The notes under the pieces: generated by a model
Database searches by the model: none
Seen by the model: only the letters and a program-made list of their open reading frames with translations
Told to the model about the DNA's origin: nothing
Part shown: in pieces, positions 47,024-59,024 of the stretch
Position numbering within the stretch: the first letter of the stretch is position 1
Layout of the letters: each line of letters opens with the position of its first letter
Made by a program: the position numbers and the translations under genes
Assembly (NCBI GenBank): GCA_003008705.1
Contig: PDUO01000003.1
Location: 1,124,793 to 1,188,792, forward strand
Origin: Pezicula radicicola
Taxonomy: Eukaryota > Ascomycota > Leotiomycetes > Helotiales > Dermateaceae
Length of the DNA: 64,000 nucleotides
Direction of reading: 5' to 3'

Positions 47024-49210
47024 ATGACAGATCTACACACCTTCGCCGCGCCGTCGCCGGGCAGCACAATCGCAGCTTCCGAAATGGATTCTCCAGCTCG
47101 CGCTGATCCAAGGACTTCGCTACAGCATGTCCTAGAAAACCCTGCCTCATCTCGAAACACGCCTTCGGCATCCAAATACAACAACGACAATACGGAAGAC
47201 GAAGAGGCTCGAACGCCTGGGGGGTCTGCACCTGAGCCTCAATCAGTTCCCGCTGCCAGTACTTCACGCAAACGCAAAGCCGATGGCGCAGCAGGCAATA
47301 TGGGGACTGCGATACACACGGGGAACAAAGTTCGGCATCTTAAGAAGGATGATGGAGAACCCCTTTGGCGGAAGGATATCCAATACGACTTCCTCAGAGC
47401 AGTCTTCATGAATCAATCAAAAGTTTTCACAAATAGCTACGAACCGGGCAACATTGGCAAGCAGAGTTTCGCCGACCTGTACATTGATGCGATGGCGAGG
47501 AGTAGCAAGACAAGCAAGATTCTACGGGATAAATTGTTGACGGAACACGAACCTGCGAGAAATATGGCAATGGTGTGCCTCTTGGTCAATCTTGGTCGTA
47601 TGAACACTACTTTGAACTGTATGTTTTACTTCTGTCTGTCAATTCCCTCCCACTGACAAGTTATAGTCTTTCCCGAGATGCGAGCGCAACTTAGAACATA
47701 CCACGCAATTCCCTCCCTTCAAGCACACCAAGATCCGAATTCATACAAGCAACTACAGGATGCCCCGAGATTGAAGTCTATACTCAAAGGGGCTTCAGAA
47801 GATCGGCCTGAACCGAATACCATTGAGAAGATAAAAAGTAAAGATGTCCCGCGAACCAACCCCGTCAATTTAATTTTCGTCATGGCCCAGTATGCACCAC
47901 GAATCACAGAAATGCATTTCCCCGAGCCTAATGATTTCTTTGATTTGATTATGAATACCGGTATCTCAAGCGAGTCGAGGGCAAGTGCATTCTTATGGCT
48001 CATGTGGTTCTACCTGGAATCGGACTTCACTGAAGAAGGGGCAGATGAGAATCCGTTTGGTAACGGCGTTGACTACGGCGTTGGTGTTAGAAATCAAGGA
48101 ATTCCCCGTTTGGAGGACATGTCCCCAGAAGAAGAAGAAAAGGAAAATATAGATACGCCGGAGGAGGTCGAGTATGGACATGCGAAGATGCGTGAGAGAA
48201 AGCGCATTATAGAGGCAGACCAGGCTGCATTTCAAGCTGAACAGGGTCCACCAAAGAGAGGTCCCAAGCCGAAGCTCTTTTTACCACCTGATGACGGCGG
48301 CCCTAGTCCAGCCGCTACAATTATTCCCCGCATGAGACCCTCTAAGTACGAATCTGATATCGACAGTACTCGGTCTACGCCTCCGCCTGGAAAATTTCCC
48401 GGTATGAGGATGGGCATACTCACAAATGGGCGTATTCGAAACGGGAATGGAGGCTCATTACCTAGACATACACCATCTAATGTTGTGGACGGGTCTTCGC
48501 CAGTTCCATACGTTGTCGATGGAAACCCCAGACGTGCACGGCCTCTCACAGCACACCAATTAGCAGTAGAGCGAAATCGAAATCAGCGTGTTGATTACAT
48601 TCTCAGTCGGGGACTGAGAAAGGTTCACCACCAGGCTAGGAAACACCGCAAGACGGAGGGAGCTTTCTACCGAGCTTTGCAGAGATCGAAGCAAGTGCCA
48701 ATGTCTGAGTATTTTGAGGACAGCGAGGGTGAACAGAGCATCCAGAAGGATCCAGGTCCTTTCCGAGAAAGAGGATTTCTTGGAATGGTTCAGCTTGAAT
48801 CTGAGCCAGACGACTTTGGCGAAGAATTATCAGCATATGCCGCTGCAGTGCGACGAATGGGGAGAAGACTCGATCGCTGGGATGGTCAAAAGGGTATGAA
48901 TTTGGGCGTTGTTGGCACTAACCGTGTGCCACAAGGCAAATCAGCAAAGACCAACGGCCACAGTGCACCTCCTGACAATGATGAAACTGAGGATGAGAGA
49001 CCAGCAGGACATGCAAGCAAGCAAAACGTTGTGGTAGAAGACGAAGAAGAACTGGATGATATGGACAAGCAACTTCTCGGGGAAATGCCTAGCGAAAATG
49101 AGGATGAAGGGGCTGAAGCCGATGAGGATCTCGACGATGTTGATAAGGCGTTGTTGGGGATTGGAGGAGATGAGACCGAGGAGGAAGCAAGTGGGATGGA
49201 CATAGATTAG
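47024..49210 (+). CDS. IES1: INO80 chromatin-remodelling complex subunit Ies1
   Basis: Exons 47024-47618 and 47667-49210 (one 48 bp intron, phase 1) give 712 residues. After a disordered N-terminus the conserved domain starts at GEPLWRKDIQYDFLRAVF (about residue 110) and runs through SFADLYIDAMARSSKTSKIL, NMAMVCLLVNLGRMNTTLNFFPEM (across the splice) and MRAQLRTYHAIPSLQAHQDP to NPVNLIFVMAQYAPRI, which is the Ies1 signature of fungal INO80 complexes. The middle is disordered with basic patches (KRGPKPK), and the C-terminus is strongly acidic (repeated EEELDDMDK/LDDVDK), probably binding histones or DNA-bound partners. MTDLHTF at 47024 is the first ATG of the frame. Confidence 0.93.
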
Positions 49211-49761
49211 AGCTTTGTTAAGATTACGAGGGTTTTATGGGATATACACGACAGGCTTGTCGGTGAGGAGGGAGTTTGCGGATATGGTCGGGCAGGCTTT
49301 GGGCTTCTGGCGTTTTCCGATAGACAAAGTGTATCAAAATCAAATTCGACGATTCGAAGAAAGACAAAGTCAAAGGGAAAATATAACTAGCTGTAGCTCT
49401 GCTAGGCACATGTACACTGTTTCAAGCGAAAGGTGTTGTGTGCTGTGCTGCTAGAATGAGCGTTGAATCAATCCACTTGCCAAGGATACTTACTGGAAAC
49501 AGCCAAGCAAAGTCGAAAAAAATACGGATTTAATTGAGAAAACATTGCAGATTTTTTTGGTCCTGTCATCTCTTCATCCTACCTAAGTACCTAAGGTATG
49601 TTTCCTAGACTAGAAAGATATGTTTTCCCCTGCATTTCCTCATTGCAGCAAATCAAAAAACTGTGAATTTGAAGAGGAAAGGGTAGCGAAGGGTAATCTT
49701 TATGTCCTATGCAGTCGTAAATGATATTATGATTTGTTTTGAGACGAGTTTGTTCTAGTGT
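49211..49761. other. Intergenic between convergent genes
   Basis: 3' flanks of IES1 and of the large acidic protein gene. No gene recognised. Confidence 0.5.
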
Positions 49762-52700
49762 TTATCTAGGACTTGTTTTCATTTGATGAAAATGGGATGG
49801 AAAACGGGATGGAAAATGAGATGAAATGTCTGTGTGAGGAGAGGGTTGGTTTTCCTCTTTATCTTCGTTGGTGAGATGGGGGTTTTGGATATCATCGCCG
49901 TGTTGGTTGTTGGGCGAGGAAGAGGATTTAGAAGTGGACGATGAAGGTGAAGGTGAAGGTGAAGGGGGAGTTTTTAAGGTGGAGGGTACGGATTGCGCGT
50001 GGTTTTCGTGAGTAGATTCGTTGTTGGGAAGTCCTGGGGTTTGATAAGGCGATAGTGGTTGTTCTTGACTTTCTTGTTGTTGTTCTCTCTGGGACACATG
50101 AAGTTTTGTTGAACTGATGTGCTCGATATCTGACTGGGAGAGTGTAGGGCTGCTGTAGAACTGACTTTTGACTGTTGTTGAGTCAATGGTAGATAGCTCT
50201 TTCGCTGAATCAGCGCTGTTTTGAATAACTTGACCCGTTTCCTCAGAACTGAATAATGTTTGAGCAATAGCCAACCAGTCCTGATATTCCTGAGAGGGTG
50301 GTTCTTCATCATAGTCGTCTTTAATGGGGAATGAGTGAACACGAAAATAGCTCTTTCCATTCCATGAAATATGTGCATCTTCTACGTTTTCTTCTCCCTC
50401 AATATCGATATATTCATCAGATTCAAATGAATCGCGGGAAGATGACTGTATATCAAAATCCTCATCTTTTAGGTTGTATTCTTCTGGCTTGACTTCTTGC
50501 TCAATAACAAGTTCTGATTCTTCTGGAATTGGTTCAAACTCCTTGACTTCGTCGACTGGCGCCTCGCCAAGGATTGATTGTTCGGGAATAATCACTTCAG
50601 TAATCGGGTTTTGAGTAATTGGGTTTTCAAGTTCCTGGGTGCTTCTTTCTTTCTCGGATGCTTCTCTGTTGCTAGAGGTGATATCACTACTGCATTGCTC
50701 AGAAGAAAGGGTTTGCTCGGTCTCCGCGATCACCTTATTCAAGTTCGGATCGTAGTCTTCTTCCTGTGATGACTGGTTCTCGTTGTCTTGTGTAGATAGT
50801 TCTCCCATGGTTTTGTCCTCTCGTGGTTCACTGCTTAGATCCAGCTGAGTGCTCTGGCGAGCATCTAGAGACATATCTCTATCTTCCTCTAGATCAAACT
50901 GTGCCTCTTTATTCTCGATAGGTGACTTTCCCCTGATTTGGTTCTCTTCGACACTGAAATCCAGCTGGGTAATCTCAGGAGCATCTAGAGAAACATCCAT
51001 ATCTTCCTCGTGCTCAGACTGTTCCCCATGATATTCAACACCAGCAGTAGATAAATTTCCCACCATAACTTGATCCTCCATCCCAATATCATCTTCATTC
51101 TTGACAAGAGTGGCAAGTTGTAAAACATTGCTGTCTCGTAGTTCGCTATCGAAAGAAAGGTTTTCAGTCTTGTTATGTTCATTGGATCTTCGTCGTTTAG
51201 TTCTGGTGGTTTTGGTCCCTCGAAGTTTGCGTTCATGGGAGACCCAGGGAAGTTCTTTATTGGTGTTGGTAGCTTCAATTTCTGTATCTCCTTCCTCGTT
51301 TGCCATGGAATGACCACTTGTTACTGAAGAAGCTTGTTGTGGTAAGGATCCATGTATATTTCTTCTTTTATCACAACCTAGCTGTATAGACGATTCTCCT
51401 TCATTACACTTTTTCGATGCTCGTTCCTGCTTGATGATAGCGGTCACAGTATTCTTCGTGATTGTTCTGGGTCCGAATATGTCACTTAGTATATCCATTC
51501 CTGTAATTATAGATGGTTCGGAAATACGAGGACTTTTGGCTGTGGACTTCTGCTGGGTATCGGATCCAAATATGCTGCTTAGTACGTCCATTCCCGTAGC
51601 TGGAGATGATGTGACTGGTGGTTGTTGCGTTTCTTGGTTATAAGTATTCGTGTGCATGTCCCCATCTTGATCTATATCTGTTCCGAGAAGATATTCTCCT
51701 TTTCGCTTCAGTGGTCGTCTTTCTTCATCAGGACTTGAGATAGAACGTGTATGCTTTCGCTTGCGATTAATTTCTCGATCTGAGGCATCGTACATATCTT
51801 CATTCGAGAGTGTGACTTCTGGTTCAATCGTATGGTGTTCTTGGAAGGAAGATTCGCCATTCTGTTCGTGGCTATTCAAAGTCTCTGGAAGGTTATCGGT
51901 ATCTGGATTTTCAAGTGAGTCGCTTGATATATCACCTTCGTCTTCTTCATCCCATACTGGTTGACTGAGGACACGACGCTTGCCATTTCGTCGAGATTCT
52001 CGGTATCTGTTTTTTGCGCGTTCCTTCTTGATCTTCTTCTTAAGCTCAGCCTCCAATTTCTTAAGAGCATCATCCTCAAGGTTTGGTCTAGAGCGTAATA
52101 TCTCTTCCGTTGTCAAAGGACGCCATCGCTGTCAAATAGATTAGCACACAAATCCCAACACCCCAAAGAATACAAGTGACAGATACTCGAAACTTACCAC
52201 AGATTCAAAAGGTCTCGGATATCTTCTTATTCCCACCTCCTCGTCACCACCATTCTGCCAAACCAAAGTCTGCAAAAACTCCCATTCCAAAATCCCTGGT
52301 ACAACTTTTCCATAAATAGTACCTTTCCAAGGTTTAATCAACCTCCTTATCCTCCCTGCTCTCTCTAATCTCTTCTCGTCGTCCAATTCTGCTTCCAACC
52401 AGTTCACTGGACTAGGTGGACAACTGAGTCCAAGTTTCTCAACGAACTTTTCGAATTTTCCGAAGCGGGCTAGGAAACAATCGGGTGTCCAACCTGCTGC
52501 TGTTCGTAAGGGTCTAACTAGTTCTCGTTGAAAATTTGGTGGACCTCCTGCCTCCAAATCCCAAGCATCATTCTGCTTTTCACTCAGGAAGGAAATCAGA
52601 TTTTCATTCGCAAGACCCACTAAACAAAAAGTAGACTGTTGGAAATCGAAAAAGCTCATCTGACACTGATATTTCTGAACGAATTCCTTATGTTTTTTCA

Positions 52701-53384
52701 AGAGCTCAGCTTCTTGATTCCGACTTACTCGTGCTTGGAAGCTTATGCTGAGCCTGAAGTCCCAGGTTGGAGTGCTTGATAGTGTGATGCATGGAACTGA
52801 TTGATCTTGAATACATGGATCAGAAGGTGAGAAGGGTGGGATTTGTTTTAATGCTGGACAAGCATCTTTTCCCAAGTTGAGATCTTGGAGATATGTGAGT
52901 GCTTCTTTGACAGCTGTAGGATTTGGAAATTCTACTTTTATTTTGGCGTATCCCATGGTGTTTGGAAAGAGTAGAGTTTGGTAGTAGAATGCGGATCGTT
53001 TTAGAAGTTCTATGAAGTGTGTTCTTTGTCGAGGTGCTAGATCTGGTCGGCATTGTGAACCGCCTGTGAAGCGATTCATGAAGCATACGTTCTCTGCATG
53101 AACGAAAGCTCCGTCTCCGTGTACGTACCGGAGACCTGGCCCCTCCGGGTCGTAAATTGCATAGATTACTTTACTTGGAATCTGCTGGTCTACTCCAACT
53201 ATTGCACCTATGTAAGGTAGTGCTATCAAGGCGCTTTCAGGCAGTCGGAGGATGTTTGCTGATGGACCACTAGACTCCTTGGAAGGATATTAGATCAGAA
53301 CTTCCCAAATAGGAGAAAGCTTACATTAAATTGTTGTAGGAAGACATCTTGCCCAATGGCAACTGCTGCGGAACTTGCGGGCAT
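49762..53384 (-). CDS. Large unrecognised protein: globular N-terminal domain plus long acidic, repeat-bearing tail
   Basis: Exons 53384-53325, 53277-52198 and 52128-49762 (introns 47 and 69 bp, both phase 0) give 1168 residues from MPASSAAV. The first about 390 residues look folded and Cys/aromatic-containing (LIALPYIGAIVGVDQQIPS, RYVHGDGAFVHAENVCFMNR) and end in WRPLTTEEILRSRP; then comes a basic coiled-coil segment (KKLEAELKKKIKKERAKNRY, about 403-423). The rest is disordered and acidic. A motif TGMD[VI]LS[SD]IFG occurs at about 558-568 and 589-599, and a 40-residue unit with EED[MR]D[VM]SLDA is repeated near 754 and 794, with a degenerate third copy near 836. A Ser/Pro run (PSPSPSPS) lies close to the end. 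I know no family; nuclear location is a guess from the composition. Intron 1 uses an AAG acceptor. Confidence 0.8.
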
Positions 53385-54286
53385 TGTTGTGAAGTCTTTA
53401 TTAAGGTTAATGGTATGTGGTTCGTAGTGACAATCAACTACAACCAATACTCAGAGGAGGCAAATGGTTTGAATAGATATGGTAAGGTTGCTCCAACTTC
53501 GAGAAAGAAGAAGTTGAAACATCCGCAGCGCACCGTGACAAAGGCCTACTAGGTGGTTGGGTGGGTAGCTGAATTGAAGGTCGAGCCTGATTCAGAAAGA
53601 AGGCAGAAGATAAAAGCCGAAAAGTCATACGCGACGGAAAGTGAAAGGAATCCTCGTTTGTAGGAGATGCACAGGAATTCTGAGTACGCGGAACATGAGT
53701 GCTTGTGAGCTGTATCAAAATGGTGATTGATAGTAAGGGTTAATTGAGACTTGTGACTTACTGTAGCTTTTCCACGAGTCACATTGTTGTTTAGGTGTGA
53801 CTAATTAGTGATTATATGTAGTAAATACATGGACTTGAGTGGTTGAGAGTTCAAATGCCTGTCTATATGTTCACTCTCAACCATGTCTACGGGTATCTTA
53901 ACTAGTTTAGCTCAATGTCCACATAGGAGCCTACTAACAAATTAAATACTCCGTCCCCCTTTTCTCAAAACACACAGAACCAAGCATGATAAACACTACG
54001 CATCTAAGACTAGAGTGTCGCCAGTAATAGCATTCAATTCCTCCAAAAAAATTGTGCCAGTACGCTGTCTGTCTCATCTTTCGCTCCGTCATCTTGAATG
54101 GCCCTCTCACAGCCTAAAACTTCATATCCACTTCACCATTTGTATAAGAGGGTTAGCTTTGGCAACCTGGCAAGTCCAAAGGTTTTGCTCCTGGTAGTTC
54201 CATCATTTTTGGGTATTAATGTAGCGTCTCATGAGCAGCAGCTTGGTCTGTTGTGTCGGAATTCGGTATTCACTGGTCGAGCTCTC
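53385..54286. other. Intergenic upstream of the large acidic protein gene
   Basis: Promoter of the reverse-strand gene and 3' flank of the membrane protein gene. No gene recognised. Confidence 0.5.
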
Positions 54287-56410
54287 TCAAGTCATTCGAC
54301 TAGTATCTGTCATGGCCAACTCCCACCTATCACCTCTTCCCTTCTCATACTTTACCAGCGTGTACTTCTTCGCATTCTTGAACATCTGGTTCTCTTTGCC
54401 ACCACTAACACCAAACAGAGCATCTGCAATAGGGCGCAACAGCATACTCATAGATAGATGTCCCTCCGGTCCTACCATTACCCTATTGGCAAATATCGCA
54501 ACAATAGTGACGAAAATGAGCTGGCAAAGGCAAATCAGCCCAAGGATGAGGTAAAAGAAGTATGGATGGTTCTGTCCGAGAAAGAAGCCTTGGCGGGGCT
54601 GCATGCCGATGTATGTTGTGGAGGGATTGGACATACTCGCTCCCGCGATTGTGCCGAGTGCAAACGTTGCGATGGTGTTTCCCATCAAAGCTAAACAAGT
54701 CAAAATTGGAAATACTGCGAATTAGAGGCATCTTACATGAGTTTCCGTGAAGTGGCTCGCCCCATAGACTGTTTTGCGGATATATCTGGGCCTCTTGTCC
54801 AGTGTTGTCTACAAAGGCTATTGAACTCGTGGCCCAGAACGCCATGTTATCATTAATTTGAGAGTAGTTGTGTGGGTCATTTACAGTCTGACCTAGAGTT
54901 ATGTTGCCTAGGTAGGAAGTCAGAATATATAAAGTATGTTTCGTTATTTTCTTACATTTGTAATACCAGGGATCTGTTTCTGAAGCTTCAAAGGCTTCGA
55001 CAACAGAACAACGGGGATTTTTATCATCGCAGTAGTTATTGTCGTTTGTAAAGAACGATATCGACTCGGGAAAAGTACGCGACACGAAGATATCTCCGAG
55101 ATCTTTCACTGTGATATTATTGAAGGTGCCGTTCCCTTTCGCCGTTACTTCATAAACGTCGCAGGCATAAGTAATGTTAATTGTACGGTTGGTATAAATA
55201 GACCAGGTCCCAAGACCCGACGGAGGGCTGCTGTCAGAGAATATAAATTCCATCCTATTTGCAGGATAATCGTACCAAAGCATAGCATTGCTACTGGTGT
55301 AGATACTACCCGCTTTGGGCATATATTGGGTCTCATTCATGCCGTAATTATACCCCAGACCTCCGTATAGATGTGCAATATATTCTTCGTCCTGCCTGGT
55401 AGGATTTTCGTTGTTGCCCCATGGATAGAAATGGTCCATCATCGGTATGGAAACATTACCGTGGGTAAGTAGAACTGCGTTTGTGTCAACTTCAAAGCCG
55501 TAGGTCAAGGATAGCATGGCAATTCCAGCTTGGGCCAGCTAGGTTAATGTTAGATAAATTTGCTTTAGCAAGATCCTTCACTTACTAAGTTTACAAATAG
55601 CCATCCGAGACAGATGAATATAACCAGAGGCCTTCGAGAGACTAAAGCAAGCTCTGCGAGCTTTGTCAAACTGTCACAATTTAGTAGCAAATCTAACTAC
55701 CAATGGTTAGCTCTACCAGGTCTTGATCCTTTCCTCTATAGGCACTCACCTCAATCAAATTTCGCTTCCTGCTGGCCAAAATAGGCCAACGCATATTCAA
55801 CGCCATATCTTTGAAGGCAGACGCAATATTAAGACCCAGGGCAATACTGATAGCTGTCGTATAAGCATTGCAGAATTTCTTTGCGTTCTCGTCCATTACA
55901 CCCCTCTTTATGTACAGTCTGACTGTAAGGATGTACGCAGCACACAAGCCCAATGTAATGCCAAATCGCACCGAACTACCAAGCAGCAGATGTCGCAACT
56001 GCCTCCCTGTATTGTCTTTGTATGGGATGTGCGTTAGACGGCTGTTACGGTCCTCAATGCCCGTATCGAGGTGGTTTATAGGATCGTGGAGGAAAGAATG
56101 CGACTCGTCTGCTGCATATTAGCAGATGACTTTTAGAAACAGGTGGGTTTCACTCACTGGGTATTTCACCAGGCTTGGGAAATAAAGTTGCTTCAGAAGG
56201 ACTCGAACGCAAAGAAGGACCACTAAATCTGGAGTCTTGCAAGCCTGGCCTTGTATTCCTCATCTCGATACCTGGTGAGCCTAGATCTGCCTCTATGTCG
56301 TCTGGTGACCATGGTGGCGGTTGCGAATATGCTCCTCTTCCCCTCGGGCCCTGGTCATTATCTAGAGGTGAAAAAGGGTCGACAGGGCCGTAATGGGTTG
56401 AATAGGACAT
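54287..56410 (-). CDS. Polytopic membrane protein with large glycosylated loop (fungal, unknown function)
   Basis: Exons on the reverse strand: 56410-56158, 56111-55750, 55696-55586, 55538-54956, 54907-54737 and 54690-54287 (introns 46, 53, 47, 48 and 46 bp), giving 627 residues. The start is MSYSTHYG; a TTG 15 bases upstream is not used. A disordered, Pro/Ser-rich cytosolic N-terminus (about 115 residues) leads to three membrane segments (FGITLGLCAAYILTV, then TTAISIALGLNIA, then PLVIFICLGWLFVNL), a roughly 260-residue loop rich in NxT/S sequons with paired cysteines (NNYCDDKNPRC), and two C-terminal segments (TIATFALGTIAGA, YFFYLILGLICLCQLIFV). I have seen this layout in many uncharacterised Pezizomycotina proteins but know no function. 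Cell-surface or secretory-pathway location is inferred. Confidence 0.85.
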
Positions 56411-59024
56411 TTTGGAGTAGGGCAATCAAGGAGAGAGCTTGTCCTCGAAGCTCGGGGTGCTGTTGCTCATGTGCCACTTGACAGAAGGAAGGATGCTCAA
56501 GACATACATACAGTACATGTTCATGTTAAAGAGTCGAGGCGGGCCTACCTGGTAGATATGTACTCCATAGCCAGTGCTCCTTTCCTATCTTGTCAGCTTT
56601 TAGGAGAAAAAGGGCTTTGGGGGCCACAAAAGCCCGAGTGCATCACTGATTGAGGCATGCGCATGCACTGTGATAGGCTTGTGGCTCTTGAGGAGGGTAA
56701 TTTAGTGCGGCTGAGTCTTGGCAATGCCAACAGCGAACTGAGAGAAGAGGAAGGGAGGGAAGAAAAAGTAAGCAAATTTCCGATGGAACAAGCTTTGCAT
56801 CAACTCGAGTCCTGAACAGATACTTACCAGATTTGAGAATCCCTTCAAATTCAAATACGGTACAGTATGTAGGGAGGTGGTAAGATAAAAATAAAACCTT
56901 GTGAAGCACGACATATGTAAGGACGGTAGGATGGTAGTGTTGCTCACTACAGTACAGTAGGTTCTGCACTGTTTTCTTTTATTTTTAGACGGGGCCACCT
57001 AGGTACTGGAGATGTGACGATATTTAAGGTTTAGTGTGTTTGCCAAGCTACAGTTGGTAGGTGTGTGTTGATCGCTTCCCAACGCCGAGTTTGACGTAAA
57101 TACAGCCAACGGCCATGTCATGCTACGAAAAGATCTTCTTCCCACATCATTCTTTCGCTGGCACTTCTCCATGACATATTTATATTTCATTCGAAAGTTG
57201 CTATACATTCCAAAGGCAGGGCCAGAAAGGACAGCATAGCCCGTCGACTCAGCTTATCCATGATTTACAGCCGCTCAGTCCTCGACTCCTAGTCTTGTCA
57301 ATACTTGAGTTGGCAAGCCTAGCAGAGGCTGCCTACTGTACTGTTGAGCTGCTTTGAACAACTTCAGAATGACCTTTCAGGACCAGGAGTCTATTATCAT
57401 CTCCGATTCCGTCGCATTTTACCAAGCGTCATATGTCACGCACATCACCTTGCTTGTTAAGGCCAAGAACAAGCAGCCCACGAGCAAAAGTTATTAGCAC
57501 TAGTGGCACAATGATCAAGACCGGACGTCAATTAAGCGAGCAACCTCACTTGATAGCTTCCAGAGCACAACACCTAGATTTCAACTTGCCAAGGAGCCGC
57601 TTGGCATCGCTTCCCAGGTACACGGATCCATCCCTTTCATTTGTACCAGTGAGGCGTACGAAGGAAGGGGGCCGTAGTTGTGCAGCAAAGCCGTTCACCG
57701 CTTGTTTACCTTAGGTGTGAGGAAAATTGTCGATATACAATACCCCCTATTCAAGTATTGCAGCAACAAAATTTTGCTGCGTACACATCTACTTTGCAAT
57801 ACCTGACGACAGTGTTAGGATAAGACCTCGAGATTTAATTCGAAACCATCTAAAATGCCATGTTGATGGTTTCCTCCTACACAAGAAGAGGAATATTGCG
57901 TATAGATGATTCTCACTCTGGCGAACCTCTGGAAAAGCTTTTGCTACGAGCGCCCGCACTTTAATCTCATCTCACTTTAGAATTTTACTGATGAATCCTA
58001 AAGCATACAGTTTGATGATCATGGTCAAGTGCAGCAGTTGATACCGACCAAATTTCTTTGGGCTTGGGGACCTTCGCCCAAAGACACACAGGAGCCTACA
58101 TACAAAATTATACTTTAGCATTGACTAAACAAAGATGATGCCGACAACACACCTTGAGTATCTCCACTTTCGCGTCCACGAATCCGGTATCGATAAGAAG
58201 TTACTTGTGGGTGGACAAGAGGTCGATCGCCTTTCCAAAACTGCTTGGCTGCTTCGTTACACAAAATCTGCCACTGGTTCAAAAAGACGACTCTTTCTTT
58301 AGTGTTATCGTCTGAGGCAAATTATGCCTAGGGCTCTTGTAATTCTATCCAGTCGCTCGGCTTCAAATTGAGCAGTCCTGAGCTGATAATTTATTCCAGT
58401 CTTCAATGATACATTCAATTCCTCTGATATAGATGAAGTCAAATGGTTCGTCCGATAAATACATCCATCCACTCTCAGCATTGTCAATGGGCTTCTGGAG
58501 CTGGAGGAGCTGGCGGTCCATCCTATGGGGTCATCTTGTCGAGACAGGGCTGGTTTTTGCTGAAGATAGGTTGCCCTTATCACGTACATAGCTCGTTGAG
58601 TTTTATCTTCTTGAAGTCATGGAAATATGTGGTCATTTTGCTTTCGGCGATGAGTAGATGGATATCTCACTTAGTGGCCCAACAGCCCAGCCGGCGGAAG
58701 TCGGGCCATCCCATGTCGACGGCCCGCATCGCCTTGGTATGAAGGAGCCGAAAGTGCACAAAACATACTTAGGTCTAGACGGATGAAAAGAGTGGGTGTC
58801 CCCTGTAGAAAACTGCGGGGGTGACAAATAGAGGAAGCATCACCGGCTAGATCGACGATTTCCATCAGTTCACAGTTTAGCGACAGGGTCTACATCTGCA
58901 CCAACCGAAGCGAATCACACGTCCCAACTCTTGACTTCTGCCACAGAAGACTTCGGACACCTCGCACTATCTTTCTAAATGCTTGAGTAGCTCCAATCCT
59001 ATTGAATGGCACTGATAATCAAAT
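56411..59024. other. 2.6 kb without a confident gene
   Basis: Promoter of the membrane protein gene on the left and of the P450 on the right. Small frames (57433-57714; about 58135-58300; 58443-58742) have no family features. No repeats or RNA genes seen. Confidence 0.45.

Noticed and set aside
57433..57714. 93-codon Arg/Ser-rich forward frame
   Set aside because: No ATG context, motif or neighbour support; consistent with chance in intergenic DNA.
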